Origin: Salvia splendens
Taxonomy: Eukaryota; Streptophyta; Magnoliopsida; Lamiales; Lamiaceae
Direction: 5' to 3'
Assembly (NCBI RefSeq): GCF_004379255.2
Contig: NC_056034.1
Location: forward strand, 6,326,501 to 6,390,500
DNA: 64,000 nt
The notes under the pieces were generated by a model. It was not told where the DNA came from and did no database searches. It saw only the letters and a program-made list of their open reading frames with translations. Made by a program: the position numbers and the translations under genes. Shown piece after piece: positions 1 through 9,727 of this stretch. The first letter of the stretch is position 1. Every line of letters begins with the position of its first letter.

Positions 1-59
1 GTATTTTCAATATTTTTTTTGGTACGGTAAATGCGGTATTTCGGTATTTTTTCCACCTC
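1..59. mobile_element. Right terminus of a hAT-like element (edge of window)
   Basis: The window opens with repeats of the type GGTATTTCGGTATT and then CACCTCTA. This resembles the ends of the two hAT elements with readable target duplications elsewhere in the window (CACCCCTA at 45489-45496 and GACAGCCCTA at 25253-25262), which also carry short subterminal repeats. The rest of the element lies outside the window, so the family call is by analogy only. Confidence 0.4.
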
Positions 60-250
60 TAGTTGAAGTCAGTGGCGGACGCAGGATTTTGAAGTTGGGG
101 GGTCCAATTTTCTGGTAACAATTGTAAGGTATTATTTGATGTCGACGTAGCCGAAAGTTGCGATATTATTACGATGCGTGGAAAATGAGTAATGAGATAA
201 ATTTAACTAGATGATATAGAAACTAGATATATATATATATATATATATAT
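60..250. other. Spacer with a hAT-like end fragment and an AT microsatellite
   Basis: No gene seen. AGTGGCGGACGCAGGATTTTG near 69-90 resembles the left terminal repeat of the hAT element at 1386 (CACTGGCGGAGCC), but no partner end was found. A TA-dinucleotide run lies at about 227-251. Confidence 0.4.
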
Positions 251-606
251 AGGATTGTGATCAAGATAGAACCATTCTTAAACGTAGAACAAATGCCAAA
301 CGGAGGTCGTTACATCTTTTAATCCAATGGTGTTGATTTGCACAACAACTTCCCATTACAACCAAAACTATTATTAATGGGTGAATGCAGATAAGTGAAA
401 AAATAAAGCATGCATGGACTCTTCTTCGTTTCATTCATTCTTCCATCAACATGTGAGTTTTTTCACATGTTGAGTCCGGAATGTCGTGAAAACATAGTCT
501 AATATGTATGATTTTTAATCTTGACCGTCATTTTTTCCTCATCCAATGAATAAAATATGTAGAGTTCTAGGTTCTACACTTAAGAATGGTTCTATCTTTA
601 ACGCAA

Positions 607-610
<4 letters not shown>
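251..610. mobile_element. MITE with about 40-bp terminal inverted repeats, inserted in an AT microsatellite
   Basis: The left end (AAGATAGAACCATTCTTAA and flanks, about 263-282) and the right end (TTAAGAATGGTTCTATCTTT, about 580-599) are inverted copies over roughly 40 bases. Both outer ends abut (TA)n/(AT)n runs (227-251 and 608-658). No coding content. The superfamily is uncertain because a target duplication cannot be told from the microsatellite. Confidence 0.6.

Positions 611-658
<48 letters not shown>
608..658. repeat. (AT)n microsatellite
   Basis: An uninterrupted AT dinucleotide tract of about 50 bases. The apparent Tyr-Ile peptide it encodes is an artefact. Confidence 0.9.
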
Positions 659-663
<5 letters not shown>

Positions 664-668
664 TAATA

Positions 669-898
669 CTCCCTCCATCCCATAGAAATAGACCTTATTT
701 TCCTTTTTGTCCGTCTCATAAAAATAGTACATATCCATTTATGACAACATTTTTCTCATTCTCTTTAACTTTATCATTTATGGGTCCCACCATCTACTAC
801 ACAATTTCAACTACTATCTCTCATTCTATCTTACTTTACCAATTACACATTAAACCCGTGCCAATCCCAAATAGCCTATTTCTATGGGACGGAGGGAG
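669..898. mobile_element. Stowaway-like MITE (Tc1/mariner type)
   Basis: Terminal inverted repeats CTCCCTCCATCCCATAGAAA on the left and TTTCTATGGGACGGAGGGAG on the right, flanked by TA dinucleotides (667-668 and 899-900). Length about 230 bp, AT-rich and non-coding. CTCCCTCCGTCCC ends with a TA target are the hallmark of plant Stowaway elements. Confidence 0.8.
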
Positions 899-1330
899 TA
901 ATATTAACTATGAATAAATTTTGAAATAAGTTAAGTAATGAAGTACTATATAACATGAATTTTTTTGTGTATAATAGTTGTAGAAATTTTTTTAAAAAAA
1001 AACATAAAAAAAATACTAGCTAAAAGAAAAATTGAAATGATTAATTTTGAATAGGTTAATTAATGAAGTATATAAAACATGAATTTTTTGTGTATAATTG
1101 ATGTAAGAAATATAAAAAAACTTCTGAAATATAGTAAAAATACAATTGAAGATGATAAAAGGCAAAATGAGTTTGATGAGATTCAAACCCGCCAAAATGA
1201 GTTTGATGAGATTCAAACGCGGGCCGGAAAGTTGCTAGGCAAAGAAACTTACCACCTGTGCTAAGTTACTATACTATTCCTATGAATATACAATATATAC
1301 TAATATTTGAAATTGTTGGGGGTTCCATGG
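899..1330. other. AT-rich spacer with a short tandem repeat
   Basis: No gene. A roughly 32-base unit containing AAATGAGTTTGATGAG and ATTCAAAC is repeated twice in tandem at about 1162-1225. Confidence 0.6.
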
Positions 1331-1483
1331 CACTGGCGGAGCCAGCATAGAACAAAGGGGTACAAAATTGTTGGGGGTTTCATGGCACTGGCGGAGCCAG
1401 CATAGAACAAGGGGTACCATTGTACCCCAAATAATTGTCTATGTACTATATTATTGTGATTAATATTGGCAGAAGCATTAGTG

Positions 1484-1545
1484 GTGCAGTGGTTAGTGAG
1501 GTGCTTTTTCTAAGTGGAGACCCGGGTTTGATTCTTCTTTGTCTT
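1484..1545 (+). repeat. tRNA-related (SINE-like) segment inside the hAT element
   Basis: TAGTGGTGCAGTGGTTAGTG resembles a Pol III A box, and GGGTTTGATTC about 40 bases later resembles a B box. No folded tRNA could be drawn, so this is a tRNA-derived repeat rather than a gene. Confidence 0.35.
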
Positions 1546-1758
1546 AACAGTTTTCAGTTGTTTTCCATTTTGTAGTTTATTACCTATGTTTCCTATTTTG
1601 TGTATACTCTACTCAAATTTTCTATTTTGTATCCTCATGCCGATAGTTATTATATTTGATGATTTTAGGAAGTCTTTTTTATGTTCTTTCTTTTTTACAC
1701 TATTTTGTGGTGGTATATAATATAATATATTTTATCTTGTTTATATTTTAATATAGTA

Positions 1759-1992
1759 CTCCTTCCGTTCCTTTATAGTTGAGTCATTTTTCCATTTCGC
1801 GAAGTTTCCTCATAATTGAGTCATTTTCATATATAGTAACATTTTTCTCTCTCTTACTTTACTCTATCTTACTTTATTTTCTCTACTTTATTCACTTTTT
1901 TACTTTATTCTCTATTTATTTAACACACTCAACACTCATTCTTAAACTCCGTGCCAAAAAGTTTTGCCTTAACTATGAGGGAACGGAGGGAG
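1759..1992. mobile_element. Stowaway-like MITE nested in the hAT element
   Basis: CTCCTTCCGTTCCTTTATAG at the left and AACGGAGGGAG at the right, flanked by TA (1757-1758 and 1993-1994). About 234 bp, non-coding. Confidence 0.75.
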
Positions 1993-2067
1993 TATTATTT
2001 TTAATATGTTTATTTATCATAATTCGTACCCCCAATCTAAAAGTCTGGATCCACCACTATTCCATGG

Positions 2068-3333
2068 GTCCCCAAAACCACATGTAGGTCCTCCACTGGT
2101 TGAAGTCCAGCTCGCCATAGCTCATGGTAGAAAACAATCCAAGTGCCCTTAAAACCGGTTATAGACTAGTCTTGTTTCTTTTCATGTGGGTTGGTTACGT
2201 GCATTTTTTATGTTCGTATCATACGATCAATATTGCTACATATTTTTATCCCCGTTTTTATCATAAATAAATAAATAAATATTTGACACTAAAAAAATAC
2301 GAATATATATTCCTCGGTTCCTTAAAAATATAAAGTTTTAAAAGAGCACAATTGATAAAGTAAGAGAAAGATAGAAAAAAAGTGATTAAAATTTTTTTTA
2401 GTGGAGAGTATGAATCCCACATTAGAAAGAAATTTTTTCTAAAATATAAAGTTCATAGTTTTAAAAGACGGATTAAAAAAAGTACTTCATAACTTTAAGA
2501 GACAGAATGAAGTATACGAGTTTATAATGCTGGTTTGAATATCAGAAATTTATATATCGATTAGTTTGTAGTATATAGGAAATGGTTGCAAAGTTAAAAC
2601 ATTCTAAAGTCCAAAAAATGATTATCAATATTTGCTTAAAAAATCTTTTTATTCTTATGGAGTACATTAATGTCTTAATTTCTACTCCCAAACAATATAT
2701 TTTAATCCATAAGAATATAATTAATGTTGAACTAATTTCTAGCACCGAACCCTTCGTTTTTAGTTTGTTATTAGTTCATTTTAGAACATTTTTAATTTTT
2801 AGTTTGTTATTAGTTCATTTTAGAACATTTTTAGTTCATTTTAAGTCCGTTTTAGTTCCTTTTATATAGAGTTCATTTTAAAACCTTTTTAGTTCATTTT
2901 AAGTCTGTTTTAGTTCCTTTGATATAGAGTTCATTTTAAAACCGTTCCGTATTCTTTCTAAAATGAAGTAACAGTTCAGCACTAGGAGCAATTTTGAATA
3001 TATTACTATCCATATTAACAATTTTGTTAAAACTTAATAATTAAATACGATCTGACCATAATTATCATTCTAGAAAATGGTACTCCGTAATTTATATATT
3101 TAAATCAAACTCTTGATATAACAACACATGAAAATGATTAAAAAATAAAAACACTTTATACACAAATGCTGGAAATGCACATTTCTGCTGCCATGAGGTG
3201 TTCAACACGAAAAATAAATTTGCAATATGTTTGCAAACAAATAAAACACAAGGTTTATATTACATAGACTTCCAAGCATGAGCTCCACAAGTATACATGA
3301 GGGAAAAAAACAGCAATGATTTACATAGGGTTT
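2068..3333. other. Spacer downstream of the WBP2-like gene, with degenerate MITE and tandem repeats
   Basis: No gene. A degenerate MITE-like inverted repeat spans roughly 2307-2516 (TTCCTTAAAAATATAAAGTT against ACTTTAAGAGACAGAATGAA). At about 2760-2945 a GTTCATTTTA-type unit is repeated many times in two nested periods. The terminal 100-150 bases are probably 3' UTR of the minus-strand gene. Confidence 0.5.
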
Positions 3334-5457
3334 TCAGCCATCCAGTGGCTGGTAAGTGCGGCGTCTCAGCTGAGACTCTGCATTTGGCTGCTGCAAGAAA
3401 ATTCTAGTGGGGTCACTAGGATCAACGTATCTGCAAAATACAGAGTGCCTTCTCTCATTAGCAGGCCGTGATGTAAAAAAATGCAAACAAGAGTTAGAGA
3501 CTGTAACAAACAACACATACGCATGTCTCATCATCTCATCGACAGGAGTTTGTGCTGCTTGAAGAGGATCCACTCGAGGCTGTGCTGCAAGGTGCTGGCT
3601 GTATTGTCTGACAGATCCAATCAAGTTAAAGAAGAGTGGGACGAATGTTCCACAACCGCCTTCCTTGAACAGAATCTTGAAAGAATGAGTTGAATAAAGA
3701 GCCAAATGCTCATCATCAGGCACAACCTGGAAATGGCACCAGAAACTTCAGACCCGCTCAAGTGAAACAATAGATCAGTAGCATAAGTTCTAAAAACTTA
3801 CAGGTTCTACATAGCCAGCAATGTTGTTGCAGTAGAAAATTGGCTGGTGGAATTTCTCATCATGAACATGGAGCTGCATTGTAAAAATCCCAAGTTGAAA
3901 TAAGTTCACTAATCTAATTAGACATTGAAACCAATAGACGAGAAATATGTTGACAAAGTGCAAAGAATGTGCTGCACATGAGAAAGTGGTTAAACTGCTA
4001 CGAAATCCATCCTTAGATTATTACCCCATCCTCCAGAAAACACAAATTTGCAGGAAGAACAACTCATTAAAAGATATTTCCACAACAGACAATTGAGCAC
4101 TTCACTAAGTTCCTTGTTATTGGTTACAATCTTTTCTCTCTCTCTACTCGTTTCAGTTGCAAGTTGATTGGATATCTCAGAGTTTCCAAAACCCATGAAC
4201 TACTAATGTCTAGTGATCTGGCTTATTGACACATATTAGAGAGGATTGTGTCTTTTCTGGAAAGTAAGCTAAGCCATCCCATAGCACAAAGTCAAATATG
4301 GACATCATACCCTCAAGTAGTGTTCAGGCATCATATAAAGTTATCTTATTATGCCACATTATTGTGAAACTCTGTCCTTTCCCATGTAATAAAATTATCA
4401 CTGATATATTTAGATAGTTGGAGCAACATCACTGTCATTTTAGGTCGAAATAGCAAACGTAAAACAGTAAATCCCAGCAAAAAGTTAGATGGATGTGAAT
4501 ATAGATTAATACTCCACCAGTCACATTAAATATGAAACGTTTTCCTTTTTAGATTGTCACATTAAAAATGAAACTTTTTCTAGAACAGAAATCCCATCAT
4601 CTCTACTTTTTCCCTCTCCCTTACCTTATTCTGTCTTCATTAAATCACAAAACAACACGAAATAAAATCCAGTGCCGAAATGCAGACGTTTCATATGTAA
4701 TAGGACGGAGGGAGTATTTCTTTCAAAACTTCCATCAAAGAAGGCAAACAAGTAATACTGTATTTATGCTTACCAGTGGCATATCAAATGCATAAAAATT
4801 CCCAACAGGTTTTTGTGCAACAAACACCATGCGGATATTTGACAAGTAAATAGTTCCCTTTGCTTTCACTGTTCCACCTTGAGTTCTGCGAAACATTCAG
4901 AAGCCAAGTTGGCATAACAGGACATGAAAAGTGGAGGAGGTCCACCCATAACAATATCTGATCTAAATAATGCAAAATGCAGTAACCACGAAAACCTTCT
5001 ATCTGCAACTAGGCCAACAATGTGATGCAGAGAGCAAAGTAAAGGAATCCATATTGGGGTTATAAATCAGAAAGAGACCGTTTCCATAATTGACAACGGA
5101 ATTCAAATTAAATGAACGAGAGACCATGACCATAGCCACACTAACGCGAATTAAACAGAATAATATTAATATCAGCACAAACCCAACAATTCAACTCCTA
5201 AACAATAAGTGCACGTGAAAAGGGAAAAAAGTGACAATTCCACACAACAAGTTATCTGATCAATCAATACGACGATCATGCCAAGACGACAGCATAATTG
5301 ATCCGAATTTGACAAAGTAATGTAGAAAAATAGGATAAGAAAGAAACCCGGGGATCTTGTCGATCTCAAATTCGACACCGTCTCTACCCAAGACGAACAT
5401 CTCGTTGTCGAAGGGCACCGGCATCCCATTGGGGAAAAGTTGAGGATTCAGAGCCAT
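3334..5457 (-). CDS. WBP2/UPF0664-type GRAM-like protein
   Basis: Five exons give 198 residues: 5348-5457, 4774-4885, 3802-3873, 3521-3726 and 3334-3430, all with GT-AG borders. The start MALNPQLFPNGMPVPF is the typical N-terminus of the plant family related to animal WW-domain-binding protein 2 and fission yeast C29B12.11c ('stress-induced UPF0664'). A GRAM-like lipid-binding fold covers roughly residues 28-135, with EGGCGTFVPLFFNLI at its end. The C-terminal part carries RVDPLQAAQTPVDEMM and ends in QLRRRTYQPLDG. There is no signal peptide or membrane span, so a cytosolic or membrane-peripheral protein is expected. The function in plants is not established. The second intron holds a MITE (4512-4714). 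The length matches the family and no lesion was seen. Confidence 0.88.
4512..4714. mobile_element. Stowaway-like MITE in an intron of the WBP2-like gene
   Basis: CTCCACCAGTCACATTAAAT at the left pairs with TAATAGGACGGAGGGAG at the right, flanked by TA at 4510-4511 and 4715-4716. It lies inside the intron between 3874 and 4773. Confidence 0.7.
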
Positions 5458-6130
5458 AACTTTTCTCCCTCTAGATTCAATTCAAGAGGAATTTTGGATA
5501 TATGCAAATTAACAGATGATCTTCAACTATAAAACGCGTGTTCGTCGCATTACTCTACGATCTTCTCGAATGTCTAGAATACGTTACTTCTTCTTTTTGG
5601 GCTTTAATTATTTTTAATCGTGGCCCAATAACCGACCTTAAAATATACTCCAATATTTTTTACTTATTTTAGTCTAGCAAATTGATTAGCTGAGACTGGG
5701 ATTAGACCAATGCTAATTTAATTCTAATAATTCACGTAATATTTTCACAATTTCTCAATGTTAAGAAAGCCTAATAAAAATCAATATACATGTTGGCCCC
5801 TGACCCTCCACCTATATAATTTACATATGTCTTGGTATACAATGGACTCAAACCAAATATCTTTGGTCACATTAACCACAATACCACTAGACCGACTAAT
5901 GTATACAGAAATATTGCTTTCTAAGTTTACATCTTATTTGTTATAACCACATTGTTGGTATGAATTAAATGAGATAATAATAATGTGAATTTCTCATAGG
6001 CAATATTGTTGTAGCATTGGTACATAAATACTAGTATATGATTGTGTCGTGACATTGATAGCAATTATAGTAGTATATATGTAGAGAAGTAGTGGAAGAT
6101 TAGGAGGAGGAGAAGCGCAACATTGAGGCT
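5458..6130. other. Intergenic region between WBP2-like gene start and receptor kinase 3' end
   Basis: No protein gene. It should contain the promoter and 5' UTR of the WBP2-like gene (leftwards) and the 3' UTR of the receptor kinase. A tRNA-like repeat lies at about 5800-5915. Confidence 0.5.
5800..5915 (-). repeat. tRNA-related SINE-like repeat
   Basis: On the minus strand GGTCTAGTGGTATTGTGG resembles an A box and GGTTTGAGTCC a B box about 40 bases downstream. There is no A-rich tail or clear target duplication, so the call is tentative. Confidence 0.4.
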
Positions 6131-8527
6131 TCAGCCATCCAAGTAAAATATGTTGGGTTTGTTAGGCGGGGTGATCTCAACCGTCCCTTCAAGCATCTTA
6201 GCCACCTTCCCCATCGACGGCCTAGCCTCGGGCCTCTCCTGCAGGCACCACATCGCAGTCTTCACCATCCGATTCACCATATCAAAGTGCGCCCGGCTGT
6301 CGTAGCTCTGCTTGATCCGTTGATCCAGCACGTCCTCCACGCTCATCTCCTTGAATACCTTGTCGTACGCCCACCCGGGCAGGAACCACTGGTCGCTCTC
6401 CACCTTCGAGTCCAGCTGTGCGAAGTTTCTAGAACCACTCACTATCTCCAGCAGCACCAATCCATAGCTGTACACGTCAGCTTTTGAGGTGATCTGGTCT
6501 GGCCGCGCCCACTCTGGTGCCATGTACCCTGGAGTCCCTCGGATCCTCGACATGCTGATCATGTCCTCCTTCTTCTTCAGCTTAGCTAGCCCGAAATCAG
6601 ACACCTTCGGACAGAAGTCATCTCCCAGCAATATGTTCTCCGGCTTGATGTCACAATGCAGCACCCACTCCAAGCATTCCTCGTGCAGGTATGCTATCGC
6701 CCTCGCCACCCCCAACGCAATCCTGTACCTTATGTTCCAGTCAAGAATCGGCTTCCCCTTCGAGCCTAGGGTTAGCGCGTCACCTTCACTCTCCAACGGC
6801 CCATCCTCCTCCACAGTTTGGAACAAGAACTCGTCTAGTGATCCATTAGGAACATACTCATACACTAGAATTCTACTCCCCTTTTCAGCACAGAATCCCC
6901 ATAGCCTCACCAAGTTGAGGTGGTGCATCCTCGCTATGATGGTGACCTCAGCCCAGAAATCAGCATCGCCACCGGTGATATTCTTGAGGGACTTGACAGC
7001 CACCACGCGCCCGTCACTCAGCTTCCCCATGTAGACAATGCCAAAACCGCCCTTCCCGATTGGATTGGAGAAGTTGTTTGTGGCAACCTTCAGCTCAGCA
7101 TAGCTGAACCTCTTTGGCCCGCCAGCTGGCATTACTTCAAGCCCAAAGGTCCTAGCCATGTCCCTATACTTTATATACTTGTTGAGGAACGTCCTAAAGA
7201 AGAACGCACCAAAAAGCAGCTCGGCCACAAACAAAGCGCACACGAGAACAATGTTCCTAGTAATCGTCCTGGACTCCTGTGGGGGCTCAGGGAGGCGTAT
7301 CCTCACCGGGCACATGGTCTGCATCAAGGACGTCATCCCAGTGAAGCTCGACACATCACTCTCCGACTCATCAACCCTCAAGAACATGGCCTTCTCCGTC
7401 CCTGGGGACCAGTATCCGTTAACCATCCTCCCCAGCTGCAGAACACAGAAATTCGAGCCATCATACTTGAACATGAACCCTAAGCAATTAGGCCTGGACA
7501 AACACGAAGCCTCACACGTCGTGAAGTTGGTAGTCTCGATGTCATTTTGGTCCAATCCACCGGTGAAATTCACAAAATCCAACCTCAAGAACTTGGTCCT
7601 CCCTGAACTGCTCAACGGAATCTTCAACTGGCACGAGTCCCCAGGCCCCTTCGTGTACCCAGGAGGGCAAACGCAGGAAGTGGAGAAGTTGGAAGCATCA
7701 TACATGCATATGGAGTTTGCACCACAAGTGCCATGGACCATACATAACTGGAACAAAGCCTGCCATCTAACAATCCATTGACTCAGCCTCACATCATAAC
7801 TATACATCCTAAGGTTTCCATCATTGTCAAGGCTCAATTTTCTCAGCTTCTTAACTCCGAAATCGGAGGCGTAATACTTACCATCATCACCATACACAAT
7901 CACCCCCAAATCATCCAAACTCATGAACGTCAAATTGCCATGATTAGTCCAATAATTATCGTTCCTACCAATGAAAACAAGCTGCCTAGAATCAAACCTA
8001 TACTTCCCGTTGCTAGAAACTAGGGTTGTCCCGTTTATCTGTTGATTAGGGAGAATAGTATTGGTGGGAAAATCAAAGCTTTCAAAATTGCCATAAACGA
8101 GATTACCGGTGGGAAGCAGCGAGAGGCCGCTTCCGTTCACGCTCGCAACAGGACGAGAAGGCCATAGATTTGTGGCGTTACCAGGAGAGTCGACGAGGCG
8201 GAGCTCTCCGGAGCGGGAGATGATCAGCGAGGCGGCGGCGGAAACGGGGGGATTGGTGGCGGACCAGACGACAGCGTTTTGGGAGACGTTGCGGAACCAG
8301 ACGGAGAAGGTGTAGAGGCCGGGAGAGTTGGGGACGGGGAGGAATCCGGCGGCGAAGGTGGCGTTTGGGGAGAGGAGAGTCTGGTTCTGGGCGGGGCGCC
8401 ATGGGGAGTTGGAGGAGGAGAATACGGAGATGTTGGTGGCGGATTGTGGTTGGGAGATGGATGAATTGAGGATTGAGAGCGTGAAGAAGAAGAAGAAGAG
8501 AGGGAGGAGATGGTTGAGAGAAGACAT
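6131..8527 (-). CDS. G-type lectin S-receptor-like serine/threonine kinase
   Basis: Single-exon gene of 798 residues. I chose the Met at 8527 because it starts a classic signal peptide (LLPLFFFFFTLSIL); the frame stays open for 52 more codons upstream without a plausible secretion signal. Order of parts: bulb-type (mannose-binding) lectin region about 30-160; a Cys-rich EGF-like segment about 262-299; a PAN-like segment about 330-385; one transmembrane helix about 425-447; a kinase domain about 485-785. Kinase motifs are GKGGFG (491-496), VAVK (Lys512), HCDIKPEN (624-631), DFGLAK (644-649) and GTPGYMAPEW. The residue before the catalytic Asp is Cys, so this is a non-RD kinase, a class enriched in immune receptors. 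Introns are commonly absent in this group. TTGACT W-box cores lie at 8613 and about 9015 upstream. The ligand is unknown. Confidence 0.92.
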   Translation of the reverse strand: MSSLNHLLPLFFFFFTLSILNSSISQPQSATNISVFSSSNSPWRPAQNQTLLSPNATFAAGFLPVPNSPGLYTFSVWFRNVSQNAVVWSATNPPVSAAASLIISRSGELRLVDSPGNATNLWPSRPVASVNGSGLSLLPTGNLVYGNFESFDFPTNTILPNQQINGTTLVSSNGKYRFDSRQLVFIGRNDNYWTNHGNLTFMSLDDLGVIVYGDDGKYYASDFGVKKLRKLSLDNDGNLRMYSYDVRLSQWIVRWQALFQLCMVHGTCGANSICMYDASNFSTSCVCPPGYTKGPGDSCQLKIPLSSSGRTKFLRLDFVNFTGGLDQNDIETTNFTTCEASCLSRPNCLGFMFKYDGSNFCVLQLGRMVNGYWSPGTEKAMFLRVDESESDVSSFTGMTSLMQTMCPVRIRLPEPPQESRTITRNIVLVCALFVAELLFGAFFFRTFLNKYIKYRDMARTFGLEVMPAGGPKRFSYAELKVATNNFSNPIGKGGFGIVYMGKLSDGRVVAVKSLKNITGGDADFWAEVTIIARMHHLNLVRLWGFCAEKGSRILVYEYVPNGSLDEFLFQTVEEDGPLESEGDALTLGSKGKPILDWNIRYRIALGVARAIAYLHEECLEWVLHCDIKPENILLGDDFCPKVSDFGLAKLKKKEDMISMSRIRGTPGYMAPEWARPDQITSKADVYSYGLVLLEIVSGSRNFAQLDSKVESDQWFLPGWAYDKVFKEMSVEDVLDQRIKQSYDSRAHFDMVNRMVKTAMWCLQERPEARPSMGKVAKMLEGTVEITPPNKPNIFYLDG

Positions 8528-9727
8528 TATGGAGAGGATGGTTTGAAGGTGGGATTGAAGAATTTTAATGGCGGATTTCATGTGCGTGTGGAAATGGGTA
8601 AGGCGGTCAGCGTTGACTACTACTGGCAACTTGCATTTTGTAGTAGGAATTTTTGGCGATTTTTTATTAATAAAATAATTCATATTTGGTTGAATTTAAT
8701 GAGATATGGATTATGTCTAATATTTTAGTATTTCATTTTGGTTAACCAAATTTAATGACATATGGATTATGTTATGTCTAATATTATTGTATTTCATTTT
8801 GGTTTTCTAGATACTTTAAATGGAGAAAAAAAATTCCACTGTTTTTCCTTCAACTTTAATAAAAAAATTAATATTTTAAATTTTTATTGGAACAATAATT
8901 CGAGGTATGTGTACTTTTGGAAATAACTAACGTTATTCAGATAGTGAGTACCTAGAAGTTTATAATGGAATTCCACAAACGAAAACAAAATGTATTCCAT
9001 GGTCGATTTTAAAGGTTGACTTATTGCTAACAAACAGAGCAGACCGCAGAGGGAGGTTTTTTGTGTAGGTTTAATAATTAAATTTAGGTATGTTTATTTT
9101 AATCTTGCAGCTGTTGAATACGTATTGTTTAGCGGCTGCTTATGAGATGAATTGTGGAGAGGGGCATATGATCAAAATTGTTAACTAGAGTCTAGAGAAG
9201 AAAAAGGAGATTAAGATTATATTTAGATTCCTATCACAACTATTTCAAAAACTTGGCATACAAGATTACTTAAGAGGATAAAGTATAAAAAAATAACATG
9301 GAATACTTTCGGACAGTGGTTTGAGCTATTTTGCATGCATTATTTGTGTAGGAAACTTACCTACAGACAATTAATCAGTGGATATAAAGTGTCCATGTCC
9401 ATTGCCTAAGCTATACTCCTTAGATTTGGATGGACAAAAGAATATAACGCCGGAAAAACATTGCTCTACCGAACACAATAGATTCACCAAAAGGACTTCC
9501 ACTCTTCTCCTTCTCCGCCTTATTCAATCTCCACAACCCTATCACACATAATGTATAGAGTCAACAACATCATCAATCACAAAATACTCCTAATTTAGAC
9601 AAGTTCTTGCCAATAATAAAAAAGAATTACTGTATATACTAGTACATAGGAACGAGGAAAAGGGATAGGATCCTCGTATTAACGCCTTACCTCACAAAGA
9701 ATTTACAAAACCGATGTGCCACTCGCA
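8528..9727. other. Intergenic region upstream of the receptor kinase
   Basis: No gene seen. It contains the receptor kinase promoter with TTGACT W-box cores at 8613-8618 and near 9015, and a diverged direct repeat (GATATGGATTATGT) at about 8700-8775. The last part is probably the 3' UTR of the SMP-C2 gene. Confidence 0.5.

Larger units (their letters stand above)
1386..2059. mobile_element. Non-autonomous hAT element, left end duplicated, with nested MITE
   Basis: The left end CACTGGCGGAGCCAG (1386) pairs with the right end CTGGATCCACCACTA (2045-2059). The element is flanked by TTTCATGG on the left (1378-1385) and TTCCATGG on the right (2060-2067), an 8-bp duplication as expected for hAT. 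A second copy of the left end together with an exact TTCCATGG lies 55 bases upstream (1323-1385), so terminus and host flank were duplicated in tandem. Inside are a tRNA-like segment (1484-1545) and a Stowaway-like MITE (1759-1992). No transposase is present. Confidence 0.7.

Noticed and set aside
546..917. 123-residue ORF with a long Tyr-Ile repeat
   Set aside because: Created by the (AT)n microsatellite and the adjacent Stowaway-like MITE.
1484..1545. tRNA gene
   Set aside because: Only box-like motifs; no cloverleaf or anticodon stem could be formed.
6287..8464. Several long plus-strand ORFs opposite the receptor kinase
   Set aside because: Antisense shadows of an intact kinase gene with GC-rich codons; no family resemblance.
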